This document shows, in pieces, positions 16,954 through 25,661 of a stretch of DNA of 64,000 nucleotides. Made by a program: the position numbers and the translations under genes. Origin of the DNA: Verrucomicrobiia bacterium (lineage in GTDB: Bacteria; Verrucomicrobiota; Verrucomicrobiia; Limisphaerales; Fontisphaeraceae); the NCBI GenBank assembly GCA_026414565.1, contig JAOAIT010000055.1, forward strand, positions 124,001 to 188,000, in the 5' to 3' direction. Under the pieces are notes generated by a model, which had not been told where the DNA came from, did not search any database, and saw nothing but the letters and a program-made list of their open reading frames with translations. Numbering within the stretch: position 1 is the stretch's first letter; each line of letters opens with the position of its first letter.

Positions 16954-18858
16954 ATGATCACCGCCCAACAACTGCGGCGCATGGGCTTTCTGGCCGGGCT
17001 GCTGCTGCTCGGCTTTGCCGGCCTGGGCTACCGCCTGGTGGAGCTGCACGTCGTCAGGCACGAGGTGCTCCTGCCGCAGTCGGAAGCCAACACGCGCCGG
17101 GAGTTTTTGTTCACCCCCCGCCGGGGGGAGATTCGCGACATCCGCGGCAACCCCCTGGCGGTGAGTTTGCCCGCCAAAACCGTCTGCGCGGACCCCAGTT
17201 TGATCGGGCCGCATGCGGCGGACATCACGCGGGCGCTGGCGCCGGTGCTGGCCCTCCCGGAGGCACGGCTCTACGAGCTGCTGAGCCGCCGCTGGCGCAC
17301 CAATGCGCAGGGGCAGTGGATGACCAACCGGTTTGTCATTTTGAAACGTAAAGTGCCGCTCGAAACCTGGGAGCAGGTGCGGCGCGTGATGACCAACATG
17401 ACCTTTGGCCTTGAAGGCAAAACCTTGAGCCGCACGCAGGCGCAGTTCTACCACAACCTGCGGCATAAGGCCATTTTCCCCTATCCGGTGGACGATCAAC
17501 TCCGCGTGTATCCCAATCAGCGCCTGGCGTCCCATGTCCTGGGTTACGTGGGCTTGCACGAGGTGGAGGTCAACGGCCAGCCGGTGTTTGATACGGTGGG
17601 CATGGACGGCATTGAGCGCCTCTTTGATCGTCATCTGGCCGGCGTGCGCGGCTGGCGTGTCACCGAGAAGGATGGGAAGAATCGCGAGCTGGTGTTTTTG
17701 CGGCAGCAGGATGTGGAGCCGGCCGACGGCTTGAATGTGGTCCTGACCCTCGATGCCCAGGTGCAATACATTGTGGAAACGGAGATCGCTGCCGCCGCCC
17801 GGCAACACCAGCCCGACAGCATCACCTGTCTGGTGGTGCGCCCGCGCACGGGCGAAATCCTGGCCATGGCCACCCTGCCGGATTTTGATCCCAATGCCCC
17901 CGGCGATTATCCGCCGGAGGCGCGGCGCAACCGCATGGTCACCGACATGAACGAGCCGGGCAGCACCTTCAAGGTCGTGGTGGTGGCCGGGGCGCTCAAT
18001 GAGGGGCTGGTCCGGTTGGAGGATGTCATTTTCTGTGAGAACGGCGCCTTTGCCTTTGGCGGGCGGGTGCTGCATGACCACCACCGCTATGGCAATTTGA
18101 CGGTGGAAGGCATCATCACCAAATCCTCCAACATTGGCGCGGCCAAGATCGGCCTGCTGCTGGGCGAGCAGCGGCTGTACGAATACATTCGCGCCTTCGG
18201 CTTCGGCGAGCGCACAGGTGTGAGCCTGCCGGGGGAAATCCCCGGGCTGGTGTATCCTCCCAAGCATTGGGAAAAGGTGAAAATCGCCCAGATTCCGATG
18301 GGCCACGGCCTGGCGGTGACGCGAATGCAGATGGCTTATGCAATGTGCGCCATCGCCAACCACGGCCTGCTCATGCGCCCGCTGCTGGTGGACCGGCTGG
18401 AGGACAACGAGGGCAAGGTGGTGGCCAAATACAGTCCCCAGCCCGTCCGGCAGGTGATTAAACCGGAGGCGGCGGCCCAGATGGTGCGCGCCTTGAAGAC
18501 GGTGGTCACCCGCGAAGGCACGGCCTACAAGGCCCGCCTCGAGCATTACACCTGCGCCGGCAAAACCGGCACGGCCCAAAAGCCCGAAAACGGCACCTAT
18601 TCGCATGACAAGTATTATTCCTCCTTCATCGGCTTCTTCCCCGCCGATCAGCCGGAAGTCTGCGTGTCGGTGGTGATGGACTACCCCAAACACGGCTACT
18701 ACGGCGGCGAAGTGTGCGGGCCGGTGTTTCAGCGGATTGCTGAGCGCATCGGCAACTACTTGAATTTGCGTCCCGATATCGAATCCCCCCCGGCCACCGG
18801 CGGGCGGCTGGCGGCCCGGCCGGAGGGACGGTCGCTGTCGGGCATGGCGCGTGACTGA
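16954..18858 (+). CDS. ftsI: peptidoglycan transpeptidase FtsI / PBP3
   Basis: 634 aa from ATG 16954 (a GTG 24 bases earlier is an alternative). N-terminal membrane anchor at about 11-32, pedestal domain with RRGEIRDIRGNPLAV, then the class B PBP transpeptidase domain: Ser337-Thr-Phe-Lys340 (EPGSTFKVV), Ser391-Ser-Asn393, and Lys537-Thr-Gly (CAGKTGTAQKP). Cross-links septal peptidoglycan in the periplasm. The C-terminus extends about 30 residues past the transpeptidase domain as a basic low-complexity tail. Located in the usual place between ftsL and murE. Confidence 0.94.
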   Translation: MITAQQLRRMGFLAGLLLLGFAGLGYRLVELHVVRHEVLLPQSEANTRREFLFTPRRGEIRDIRGNPLAVSLPAKTVCADPSLIGPHAADITRALAPVLALPEARLYELLSRRWRTNAQGQWMTNRFVILKRKVPLETWEQVRRVMTNMTFGLEGKTLSRTQAQFYHNLRHKAIFPYPVDDQLRVYPNQRLASHVLGYVGLHEVEVNGQPVFDTVGMDGIERLFDRHLAGVRGWRVTEKDGKNRELVFLRQQDVEPADGLNVVLTLDAQVQYIVETEIAAAARQHQPDSITCLVVRPRTGEILAMATLPDFDPNAPGDYPPEARRNRMVTDMNEPGSTFKVVVVAGALNEGLVRLEDVIFCENGAFAFGGRVLHDHHRYGNLTVEGIITKSSNIGAAKIGLLLGEQRLYEYIRAFGFGERTGVSLPGEIPGLVYPPKHWEKVKIAQIPMGHGLAVTRMQMAYAMCAIANHGLLMRPLLVDRLEDNEGKVVAKYSPQPVRQVIKPEAAAQMVRALKTVVTREGTAYKARLEHYTCAGKTGTAQKPENGTYSHDKYYSSFIGFFPADQPEVCVSVVMDYPKHGYYGGEVCGPVFQRIAERIGNYLNLRPDIESPPATGGRLAARPEGRSLSGMARD

Positions 18859-18876
18859 CCACCTGAGGGCCTGAAC

Positions 18877-20397
18877 ATGCAAACCACCATGACCTTGCGC
18901 GAACTGGTGAAGGCCTTGCAGCCCACCCGTGTGGACGGCTCGCTCGACCGGCAGGTCAGCGGCATCGTCTATGATTCGCGCCGCGTCACCCCGGGCATGT
19001 TGTTTGTGGCGGTCCCGGGCCAGAACACCGACGGCCATCAGTACATTCCGGAAGCAATCAGCCGCGGCGCCGTGGCGGTGGTGAGCGAGCGCAACGGCTA
19101 TCCCACCACCCGCGTCACGCGCATTTTGGTGCCGGATGCGCGCGAGGCCCTGGCGCGGCTGGCGGCCGCCTTCTACGGCCATCCCTCGGCGCGGCTCCAG
19201 ATGATTGGCGTGACCGGCACCAACGGCAAAACCACCGTGGCCTTCATGGTGAAAGCCATTCTGGAGGCGGCCGGCTGCCCCAGCGGCTTGATGGGCACCG
19301 TCCGCTATGAAATCGGCGAGCGCGTCATCCCGGCCTCGCGCACCACGCCGGAATCGGTGGAAATTCAGGCCATGCTGGCCCAGATGCTGCGCAGCGGCTG
19401 CCGGGCCTGCGTGATGGAGGTCAGCTCCCACGCCTTGGATCAAAAGCGCGTCCTGGGGGTGGAATTTGATGCCGCGGTGTTCACCAACCTGACCCAGGAC
19501 CACCTCGACTGGCACGGGACCATGGAAAATTACTACGCCGCCAAGGAAAAGTTGTTCCGCTCCAGTGGCGGCAGCAAAAAACAGGCCGCGGTCATCAATA
19601 TTGACGATGCGTACGGCGAGCGTCTGCTGCGCGCCAGCGATTGCGCCGTGAAGCTGACCTATGGTTTGTCCGAGGCGGCCCAACTGCGGGCCGTGGACGT
19701 GGAACTGGGGGCCCATGGCTGCCGCTTTCGTGTCGAGGGCGGCCCCGAGGTGTTTCCTTTGCAGTTGCCCCTGATCGGGCGGCACAATGTCTATAACGCG
19801 CTGGCCGCGGCGGGGGCCGCGCTGGCGTTGAAACTGCCGGTGACGGCCATTCGTCAGGCGCTCGAGCATCTGCCCCCGGTCCCGGGCCGGCTGGAGCGGG
19901 TGGACGCGGGGCAGCCGTTCACGGTCCTGGTGGATTACGCCCATACCGATGACGCCCTGCGCAATGTGCTCCGCACGCTCAAAGAGATCACCCCCGGCCG
20001 CCTCCTGGTGGCCTTTGGCTGCGGCGGCAGCCGCGACAAGGGCAAGCGCCCCAAGATGGGCCGCGTGGCCGCCGAGCTGGCCGATTTGACGTTTGTCACC
20101 AGCGACAACCCCCGCAAGGAATCGCCCGAGGAAATTGCCGCCGCCATTGTCGCCGGCTACCACGAACTCCGCCGGGAAGGCTGCATCGTGGAGCTGGACC
20201 GTCGGCGGGCCATTGAGGAAATCCTGCGCCAGGCGCGGCCGGGGGATACGGTGTTGCTGGCCGGCAAGGGACACGAGACCTATCAGGAATTTCGCGACAC
20301 GGTGGTGCCGTTTGATGACCGGGTCCATGCCCGGGAAGTGCTGGAAGTGCTGGGCTACCGTCCCGGCAAGGGCAAAACCACCGCTAAACCGAGCTAA
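18877..20397 (+). CDS. murE: UDP-N-acetylmuramoyl-tripeptide synthetase MurE, meso-diaminopimelate type
   Basis: 506 aa. ATP-binding GVTGTNGKTT at 111-120, EVSSHALDQKR, and the substrate-selecting motif Asp410-Asn-Pro-Arg413 (SDNPRKESPEE), which in MurE indicates meso-DAP rather than lysine addition. This implies a Gram-negative-type DAP peptidoglycan. Start supported by GAGGG at 18864-18868, eight bases upstream. Cytoplasmic. Lies 18 bp after ftsI and 4 bp before murF. Confidence 0.95.
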   Translation: MQTTMTLRELVKALQPTRVDGSLDRQVSGIVYDSRRVTPGMLFVAVPGQNTDGHQYIPEAISRGAVAVVSERNGYPTTRVTRILVPDAREALARLAAAFYGHPSARLQMIGVTGTNGKTTVAFMVKAILEAAGCPSGLMGTVRYEIGERVIPASRTTPESVEIQAMLAQMLRSGCRACVMEVSSHALDQKRVLGVEFDAAVFTNLTQDHLDWHGTMENYYAAKEKLFRSSGGSKKQAAVINIDDAYGERLLRASDCAVKLTYGLSEAAQLRAVDVELGAHGCRFRVEGGPEVFPLQLPLIGRHNVYNALAAAGAALALKLPVTAIRQALEHLPPVPGRLERVDAGQPFTVLVDYAHTDDALRNVLRTLKEITPGRLLVAFGCGGSRDKGKRPKMGRVAAELADLTFVTSDNPRKESPEEIAAAIVAGYHELRREGCIVELDRRRAIEEILRQARPGDTVLLAGKGHETYQEFRDTVVPFDDRVHAREVLEVLGYRPGKGKTTAKPS

Positions 20398-20401
20398 ACC
20401 C

Positions 20402-21805
20402 ATGCAACCCGCCACCCTGCATGAACTGGCCCAGGCCTGCCGCGGTGAATGCCGCGGGCCGGCGCAGGTGGTCATTGAGCGGGTGTGCACCGATTCCCGC
20501 CAGGTGCGGCCGGGGGATTTGTTTGTGGCCTTGGAGGGACCGAGATTCGACGGCCACGCTTTTCTCACGGCCGCCCTGGAGGGCGGGGCGCGGGCGGTGC
20601 TCGCAGCGCGCCGCCGGTTGTCCGGCCTGCCACCTGCGGCCCCCGCCATCCTGGTGGACGACACCCGGGCCGCGCTGGCGGAGCTGGCCCGGCGCGAGCG
20701 GCAGTTGTTTGGCGGCGTGGTGGTGGGCGTGGCCGGCTCCCACGGCAAGACCACCACCAAGGAGCTGGCGGCGGCGGTGTTAGGCCCGACGCGGCGGGTG
20801 CTGAAAAGCGCGGCCAGCTTCAACAATGATATTGGTGTCCCCTTGACACTTTTAGGCCTGGAGCCGGCCCACGAAGTGGCCGTCGTGGAGCTGGGCACCA
20901 ATCATCCCGGCGAGCTGGCTCCCCTGGTGCGGCTGGCCGCCCCCCGCTACGGCCTGCTCACCGCGCTGGGCCGCGAGCACCTGGAGTTTTTCGGCTCGGT
21001 GGACGGCGTGGTGGAGGAGGAGGGCTGGCTGGCCGAACTCCTGCCGGCCGAAGGCCGTTTGTTTGTGTTGGGGGATGACCCGTTGGCAACGCGCGTCTGC
21101 CGCCGCGGCCCGGCCCCGGTGACGCGCGTGGGCTTCGGCCCGCACAACGACTGGCGCGCGCAGCTCCTGGGCATGGATGAACGAGGCGCCACCTTCCAGG
21201 TCTCCGCGCCTCGCCCGGATTATCAGCGCGAATTTACGCTGCCCTTGCTGGGCAAGCATCAAGTGCTCAATGCCCTGCTGGCCCTGGCCCTGGCGGCCGA
21301 ATTGGGCGTGGCGGCCGCGGACGCGGCGCGCGGACTGGCCGCCTGCCGCCCGGCCCGGATGCGGCTCGAGTTGCAGGAATTTGAAGGCATTCGTGTGTTG
21401 AATGACGCTTACAACGCCAATGCCGATTCCACCCGCGCCGCCCTGGACACACTGGCCGCCCTGCCTTGCGCCGGCCGCCGGTGGGCCGTGCTGGGCGACA
21501 TGGCCGAGCTGGGGCCGCATGCCGAAGCCGCCCATCGTGAGGCCGGGCAACTCGCCGGGGAGCTCCGGTTCGATGTGCTGGTGGCAGTGGGGGAAAAAGC
21601 TGAACCCACCGCCGAGGCCGCCCGCCAGGCGGGTCTGGAGCGGACGCACGCGTTTAGCACACTGGAGGCGGCCGCGGAATATCTGTCGCACGAGTTGCGG
21701 GCGGGGGATCTGGTGCTATTGAAAGCCTCGCGCGCTGCCCGGCTGGAGCGGTTGATCGAGCGGTTATGGCCTCCCGCCGGTGTGGGCGGCCAGGTCGCGC
21801 TTTGA
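20402..21805 (+). CDS. murF: UDP-N-acetylmuramoyl-tripeptide-D-alanyl-D-alanine ligase MurF
   Basis: 467 aa from ATG 20402 (MQPATLHELAQACRGE); the open frame extends back into murE but that part is not MurF-like. Mur ligase ATP site VAGSHGKTTTK (110-120), SFNNDIGVPLTLL and ELGTNHPGEL motifs, and NDAYNANADSTRAAL near residue 337. Adds D-Ala-D-Ala to the tripeptide precursor. Four bases after the murE stop. Confidence 0.94.
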   Translation: MQPATLHELAQACRGECRGPAQVVIERVCTDSRQVRPGDLFVALEGPRFDGHAFLTAALEGGARAVLAARRRLSGLPPAAPAILVDDTRAALAELARRERQLFGGVVVGVAGSHGKTTTKELAAAVLGPTRRVLKSAASFNNDIGVPLTLLGLEPAHEVAVVELGTNHPGELAPLVRLAAPRYGLLTALGREHLEFFGSVDGVVEEEGWLAELLPAEGRLFVLGDDPLATRVCRRGPAPVTRVGFGPHNDWRAQLLGMDERGATFQVSAPRPDYQREFTLPLLGKHQVLNALLALALAAELGVAAADAARGLAACRPARMRLELQEFEGIRVLNDAYNANADSTRAALDTLAALPCAGRRWAVLGDMAELGPHAEAAHREAGQLAGELRFDVLVAVGEKAEPTAEAARQAGLERTHAFSTLEAAAEYLSHELRAGDLVLLKASRAARLERLIERLWPPAGVGGQVAL

Positions 21806-21812
21806 ATAAGCC

Positions 21813-21989
21813 ATGGCACGCAGTGCATCCAAAAAAAATGTTTTGCGGCGGCCGCCGGCGCCGTTGCCGGAGGCGGTGGTTGCGGCGCGGGCGCTGGCGC
21901 TCGGCCTGCCGCGTTTTGCCGTGCGCCTGGCGGGCGGGGCGCGTTTGAAACCCTCCGCCTTCCCGGGGCCGCGCCGGGTTTGCGAGTAA
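21813..21989 (+). CDS. possible 58-aa small protein between murF and mraY
   Basis: ATG at 21813, seven bases after the murF stop; TAA at 21987-21989, one base before the mraY ATG. It therefore fills the only sizable gap in this part of the operon with a tightly fitted frame. The product is basic (MARSASKKNVLRRPPAPLPE start, RLAGGARLKPSAFPGPRRVCE end) and GC at third codon positions is high after the first ten codons. No homologue recognised. It could equally be non-coding spacer in a GC-rich genome. Confidence 0.35.
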   Translation: MARSASKKNVLRRPPAPLPEAVVAARALALGLPRFAVRLAGGARLKPSAFPGPRRVCE

Positions 21990-21990
21990 C

Positions 21991-23145
21991 ATGCTGTACT
22001 ACCTCAGCCAATATTTGCTGCATGCCGTCGAAGGGACGCCGGCCGAGGATACCTTGTCGTTCCTCCGCCTGTTCAAGTACCTCACCTTTCGCGGCATTGC
22101 GGCCGCCGCCACGGCGCTGCTGCTGAGCCTCTGGCTGGGGCCGTGGTTCATCGGCTGGCTCAAACGCCTGAAGATCAGTCAGCATTACGTGGACAAGGCG
22201 GAGGAGAGCGGCATCGAGCGCATGAAACCCGGCGACAAACGGGGCGTCCCCACCATGGGCGGGCTGCTCATGGTGCTGGTCATCAGCCTGACCACGTTGC
22301 TCTGGGCCCAGTGGAACACGCTGGTGCAGTTGACGCTGCTGGCCGCCATCATTTTGGCCGGCCTGGGATTCATGGATGATTACGCCAAGATCACCCGCCA
22401 GCGCAGCGACGGCGTCACGGCCCGCACCAAATTGCTGGTGCAATTTTTCATGGCCTTCTTCATCGCCGCCTATTTGTGGTATCTGCCGGCCACGCGGCAC
22501 TTGGTGAGTGAAGTCTGGGTGCCCTTTTACAAACATCCCGTGCTCACCGGCGCGGCGGGCGCGGTGGCGGGCATTCTGATTGTGGTGCTGGCCATTGTGG
22601 GCACCTCCAATGCCGTCAACCTGACCGATGGCCTGGACGGCCTGGCGATCGGCTGCACCACCATCGTCGCGTTTGTTTTTCTGGTGATGACCTACGCGGC
22701 CGGACGGGTGGACTTTTCCCAATACCTGCAAATCACTTATGTGCCGGGCGCGGGCGAGCTGACGGTGCTGGTGGCGGCGCTGATCGGAGCAGGGCTGGGT
22801 TTCCTTTGGTTTAACTGTTATCCGGCGCAGGTGTTCATGGGCGACACCGGCTCGCTGGCGCTGGGCGGCATTCTGGGCATCGTGGCGGTGCTCATTCAGC
22901 AGCCCTTTGTGCTGCTGATTGCCGGCGGGGTGTTTGTGCTCGAGGCCGTTTCCGTGATGCTGCAGACAGGGTACTTCAAATACACGCGCCGCCGCTACGG
23001 CGAGGGCCGCCGCATTTTCTTGATGGCGCCCCTGCATCATCACTTCCAGAAAAAAGGCTGGCTCGAAACCCAGGTGGTGACCCGGTTTTACATCATGTGC
23101 GTGCTCTTTGCCGTGCTGGCGCTGGGCACGTTGAAGATACGTTGA
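21991..23145 (+). CDS. mraY: phospho-N-acetylmuramoyl-pentapeptide transferase MraY
   Basis: 384 aa polytopic membrane protein with about ten hydrophobic helices. Catalytic aspartates Asp129-Asp130 (GFMDDYAKITRQ), the NLTDGLDGLAIG loop, NCYPAQVFMGDTGSLALGG and the LHHHFQKKGW cytoplasmic loop are all present. Makes lipid I from UDP-MurNAc-pentapeptide and undecaprenyl phosphate. Begins one base after the small ORF and ends 3 bp before murD. Confidence 0.96.
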   Translation: MLYYLSQYLLHAVEGTPAEDTLSFLRLFKYLTFRGIAAAATALLLSLWLGPWFIGWLKRLKISQHYVDKAEESGIERMKPGDKRGVPTMGGLLMVLVISLTTLLWAQWNTLVQLTLLAAIILAGLGFMDDYAKITRQRSDGVTARTKLLVQFFMAFFIAAYLWYLPATRHLVSEVWVPFYKHPVLTGAAGAVAGILIVVLAIVGTSNAVNLTDGLDGLAIGCTTIVAFVFLVMTYAAGRVDFSQYLQITYVPGAGELTVLVAALIGAGLGFLWFNCYPAQVFMGDTGSLALGGILGIVAVLIQQPFVLLIAGGVFVLEAVSVMLQTGYFKYTRRRYGEGRRIFLMAPLHHHFQKKGWLETQVVTRFYIMCVLFAVLALGTLKIR

Positions 23146-23148
23146 GGC

Positions 23149-24630
23149 ATGGCGTGCATGAACTGGCCTCCGCATAAAGTGATCGTGATTGGCCTGGGCC
23201 GCAGCGGCCGGGCGGCCGCCGCCTGGCTGGCCCGCCAGGGCGCCCACGTTCTGGCCGTGGACGCGGCGGATTCCCCCGATTTGCGCCGCGCCGCCGAGAC
23301 CCTGCGGACGGCGGGCGTGGAAGTGCAACTGGCGGTGAAGGAGCCGGTGGCCGGGCCGTTTGATCTGGCGGTGCTGAGTCCCGGCGTGCCGCTCGAGCAG
23401 CCGCTGGTGCAGCGTTTGCAGCAGGCGGGCACGCCCCTCTGGGGGGAGCTGGAGCTGGGTTGCCGTTTCCTCCGCTGCCCCTATGTGGGCATCACGGGCA
23501 CCAACGGCAAAACCACCACCACCGAGCTGGTCGAGCGCCTGCTCAATCACTGCGGCCGCCGCACCGTGGCGGCGGGCAATATCGGCCTGCCGGTTTGCGC
23601 TGTCCTGGAGCAAAGTGCGGACTACGAGATATTGACCCTCGAGGTCAGCTCCTTCCAATTGGAGACCATCCAGACCTTTCGTCCGCAGGTGGCGGTATTG
23701 ATGAATGTGACGCCGGATCACTTGGACCGCTACCCCGGCATGGAAGATTACCTGCGTGCCAAGGCGCGGATTTTCATCAATCAACAGCCCGAGGATTGGG
23801 CGGTGGTGCAATGCGATGCTTGGGAGCAAATGCGCGCCCAGGGATTGGGCGTCAACGCCCGGCGCATCCTCTTTAGTGCCACCCAGCCCGGCGGGGACTT
23901 GTGGTTGGAGCGCGGCATCATCTGCTCGCGCCTGCCCGGTTGGGAAGGGCCGCTGCTGGATATGCGCCAGTGCCGCCTGCGGGGAGTCCACAATGCGGAA
24001 AACCTCATGGCCACCCTGGGCGTGGCTTACGCGTTGAGCCTGCCCAAAACACCCGCCCTGAATGCCCTGAAAACCTATGCGCCCGCCCCGCATCGTTGCG
24101 AATGGGTGGCCGAAATCAAGGGCGTCCAGTACATCAACGATTCCAAAGCCACCAATGTGGATGCCGTCCGCAAGGCCATCCTGTCCATGCCCCAGGCCGA
24201 AACCTCCGGCCCCAACATCTGGCTCATTGCGGGCGGTAAGGACAAAGGCCTTGATTTCCATGAGCTGGGACCGCTGCTGGCCCAGCGGGTCAAAGGCGCC
24301 TTTCTCATCGGTGAGATGCGGCATAAGATGCGGGCCGCGTGGCACTTATACGTCCCCTGCGAGCTGGTGGAGGATTTGCCCACGGCAGTCAAACTGGCCG
24401 CGGGGAAGGCGGTGGCCGGCGATGTGGTGCTGCTCTCGCCCGCCTGCTCCAGTTTCGACCAATTTCGAGATTACCAGCATCGGGGGGACGTTTTCCGGTC
24501 GGTGGTATTGTCTCTAAAAAACACAATAGATTGTGGTTGCATATCCTTGACGGCACAACATAATGGAGATGCCGTCAATAAAACCAAAAATGGCGGCCCT
24601 GAGAAGGCACAGGATTTGACAAAGCAGTGA
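23149..24630 (+). CDS. murD: UDP-N-acetylmuramoylalanine-D-glutamate ligase MurD
   Basis: 493 aa; ATG at 23158 (MNWPPHK) is an alternative start. N-terminal Rossmann GLGRSGRAAAAWL, ATP site GITGTNGKTTTTE (114-126), MNVTPDHLDRYPGMEDY, NDSKATNVDA and the C-terminal SPACSSFDQFRDYQHRGDVF. The conserved enzyme ends near residue 455. A further tail of about 38 residues (ISLTAQHNGDAVNKTKNGG) is encoded by conspicuously AT-rich DNA and has no counterpart in usual MurD. Cytoplasmic ligase adding D-Glu. Confidence 0.94.
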   Translation: MACMNWPPHKVIVIGLGRSGRAAAAWLARQGAHVLAVDAADSPDLRRAAETLRTAGVEVQLAVKEPVAGPFDLAVLSPGVPLEQPLVQRLQQAGTPLWGELELGCRFLRCPYVGITGTNGKTTTTELVERLLNHCGRRTVAAGNIGLPVCAVLEQSADYEILTLEVSSFQLETIQTFRPQVAVLMNVTPDHLDRYPGMEDYLRAKARIFINQQPEDWAVVQCDAWEQMRAQGLGVNARRILFSATQPGGDLWLERGIICSRLPGWEGPLLDMRQCRLRGVHNAENLMATLGVAYALSLPKTPALNALKTYAPAPHRCEWVAEIKGVQYINDSKATNVDAVRKAILSMPQAETSGPNIWLIAGGKDKGLDFHELGPLLAQRVKGAFLIGEMRHKMRAAWHLYVPCELVEDLPTAVKLAAGKAVAGDVVLLSPACSSFDQFRDYQHRGDVFRSVVLSLKNTIDCGCISLTAQHNGDAVNKTKNGGPEKAQDLTKQ

Positions 24631-24719
24631 AAAATTTGCCTCGGGCTTTTTTGAGGGAAAAGCCCGGGGCAACAACTAAACCCAAACCTCAAAGAAAGGA
24701 CGCTGAATGCGTTAAAGTT

Positions 24720-25580
24720 ATGAGCAGTCAAAACCCGCTAATGCCGCAAGGCGCTCTGGATGAGCAGAGGCCGCGCAGCAAATCGAATGTCTATATCGCC
24801 GTGTTTGCCATCCTGGCATTTCACGTGGTCTTGTTGGGGGCTTTGTTGTTGCAGGGGTGCAAGGACAACCGGGGCGGTGCCTCCGTGGCCAACAACAACG
24901 AGGCCGGTCTGGTATTGCCGAGCAACCCGCCACCGGCCGATTTGGGCATGGCCAATCCCTTTGCCCCTCCGCCGGATGTGGCGTCGAATCCCGTGGGGAC
25001 GACCGCGCCGCCTGCCCCGGTGAACACCCTGGCCGGAGGCGGGGCCACGTTGCCGCCCACTCCCGGACCCGCGGTGGTGACTCCGCCGACGGCCACTCCG
25101 GCTCCGGCGGCGACGGCCGCCGGCGTGCGCGAGCATGAAGTGCAGGCCGGTGAGAATTTCACCACGATTGGCAAGAAATACAACGTCAGTCCTACAGCCA
25201 TCGCCAAGGCCAATCCCGGCGTGGACTCGCGCCGCCTGCGCGTGGGTCAAAAACTTAAAATCCCCGAGGCGGCGGCCACCGTGGCGGCGGCGCCGGAAAC
25301 GCGCGCTCCGGCTGCGACGCCGGCGGCGGCGCCCGTGCCGGCGGGGGCGGTGACCTATGAGGTGAAACCGGGTGACACGCTGACCAAGATTGCCCGGAGC
25401 CAGGGGACTTCGGTGGAGAAAATCAAATCTGCCAACAACCTGAAGACCACCATGATTCGCGCGGGGCAGAAACTGGTGATTCCGCCGCGTCAGGAGGCCG
25501 CCCCGGCGGCGCCGGCGGTGCCGCCGACCAGCACGGGTTATGTGACACCCTTGCCGGGCCGGACGACCGCTTCTCTGTAA
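24720..25580 (+). CDS. membrane-anchored protein with two LysM domains
   Basis: 286 aa from ATG 24720; a GTG at 24627 overlapping the murD stop would add 31 residues. One membrane-spanning segment at about 24-46 (VYIAVFAILAFHVVLLGALLL) ending in QGC, which could also be a lipobox-like cysteine. Then a Pro/Ala-rich linker and two LysM repeats, HEVQAGENFTTIGKKYNVSP (from about 138) and YEVKPGDTLTKIARSQGTS (from about 218). LysM binds GlcNAc-containing glycans, so this is likely a periplasmic peptidoglycan-binding divisome accessory. Its place between murD and ftsW is unusual. Confidence 0.85.
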   Translation: MSSQNPLMPQGALDEQRPRSKSNVYIAVFAILAFHVVLLGALLLQGCKDNRGGASVANNNEAGLVLPSNPPPADLGMANPFAPPPDVASNPVGTTAPPAPVNTLAGGGATLPPTPGPAVVTPPTATPAPAATAAGVREHEVQAGENFTTIGKKYNVSPTAIAKANPGVDSRRLRVGQKLKIPEAAATVAAAPETRAPAATPAAAPVPAGAVTYEVKPGDTLTKIARSQGTSVEKIKSANNLKTTMIRAGQKLVIPPRQEAAPAAPAVPPTSTGYVTPLPGRTTASL

Positions 25581-25598
25581 AGAGGGTTCAGTGGACCG

Positions 25599-25633
25599 GG
25601 CGCCCGGTGGCCTCAGCCGGGCGTCCGTTTTTT
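25599..25633 (+). terminator. candidate rho-independent terminator/attenuator inside the dcw cluster
   Basis: GGCGCCCGG (25599-25607) pairs with CCGGGCGTC (25617-25625) with one G-U, loop of nine bases, then CG and six T residues (25628-25633). It lies between the LysM gene and ftsW, 29 bp before the ftsW start. It may end or attenuate the upstream transcript, so ftsW onward may have its own promoter or be expressed by read-through. Confidence 0.65.
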
Positions 25634-25661
25634 CCCGGAAGTGAGGCAAGGCAACTTTTTC

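Noticed and set aside
16495-20901. 1468-codon minus-strand open frame across ftsI and murE
   Set aside because: Antisense to genes with full catalytic motifs; Gln/His/Gly-rich translation typical of shadow frames.
21409-24345. 978-codon minus-strand open frame across mraY and murD
   Set aside because: Antisense shadow of well-supported Mur genes; no recognisable domains.
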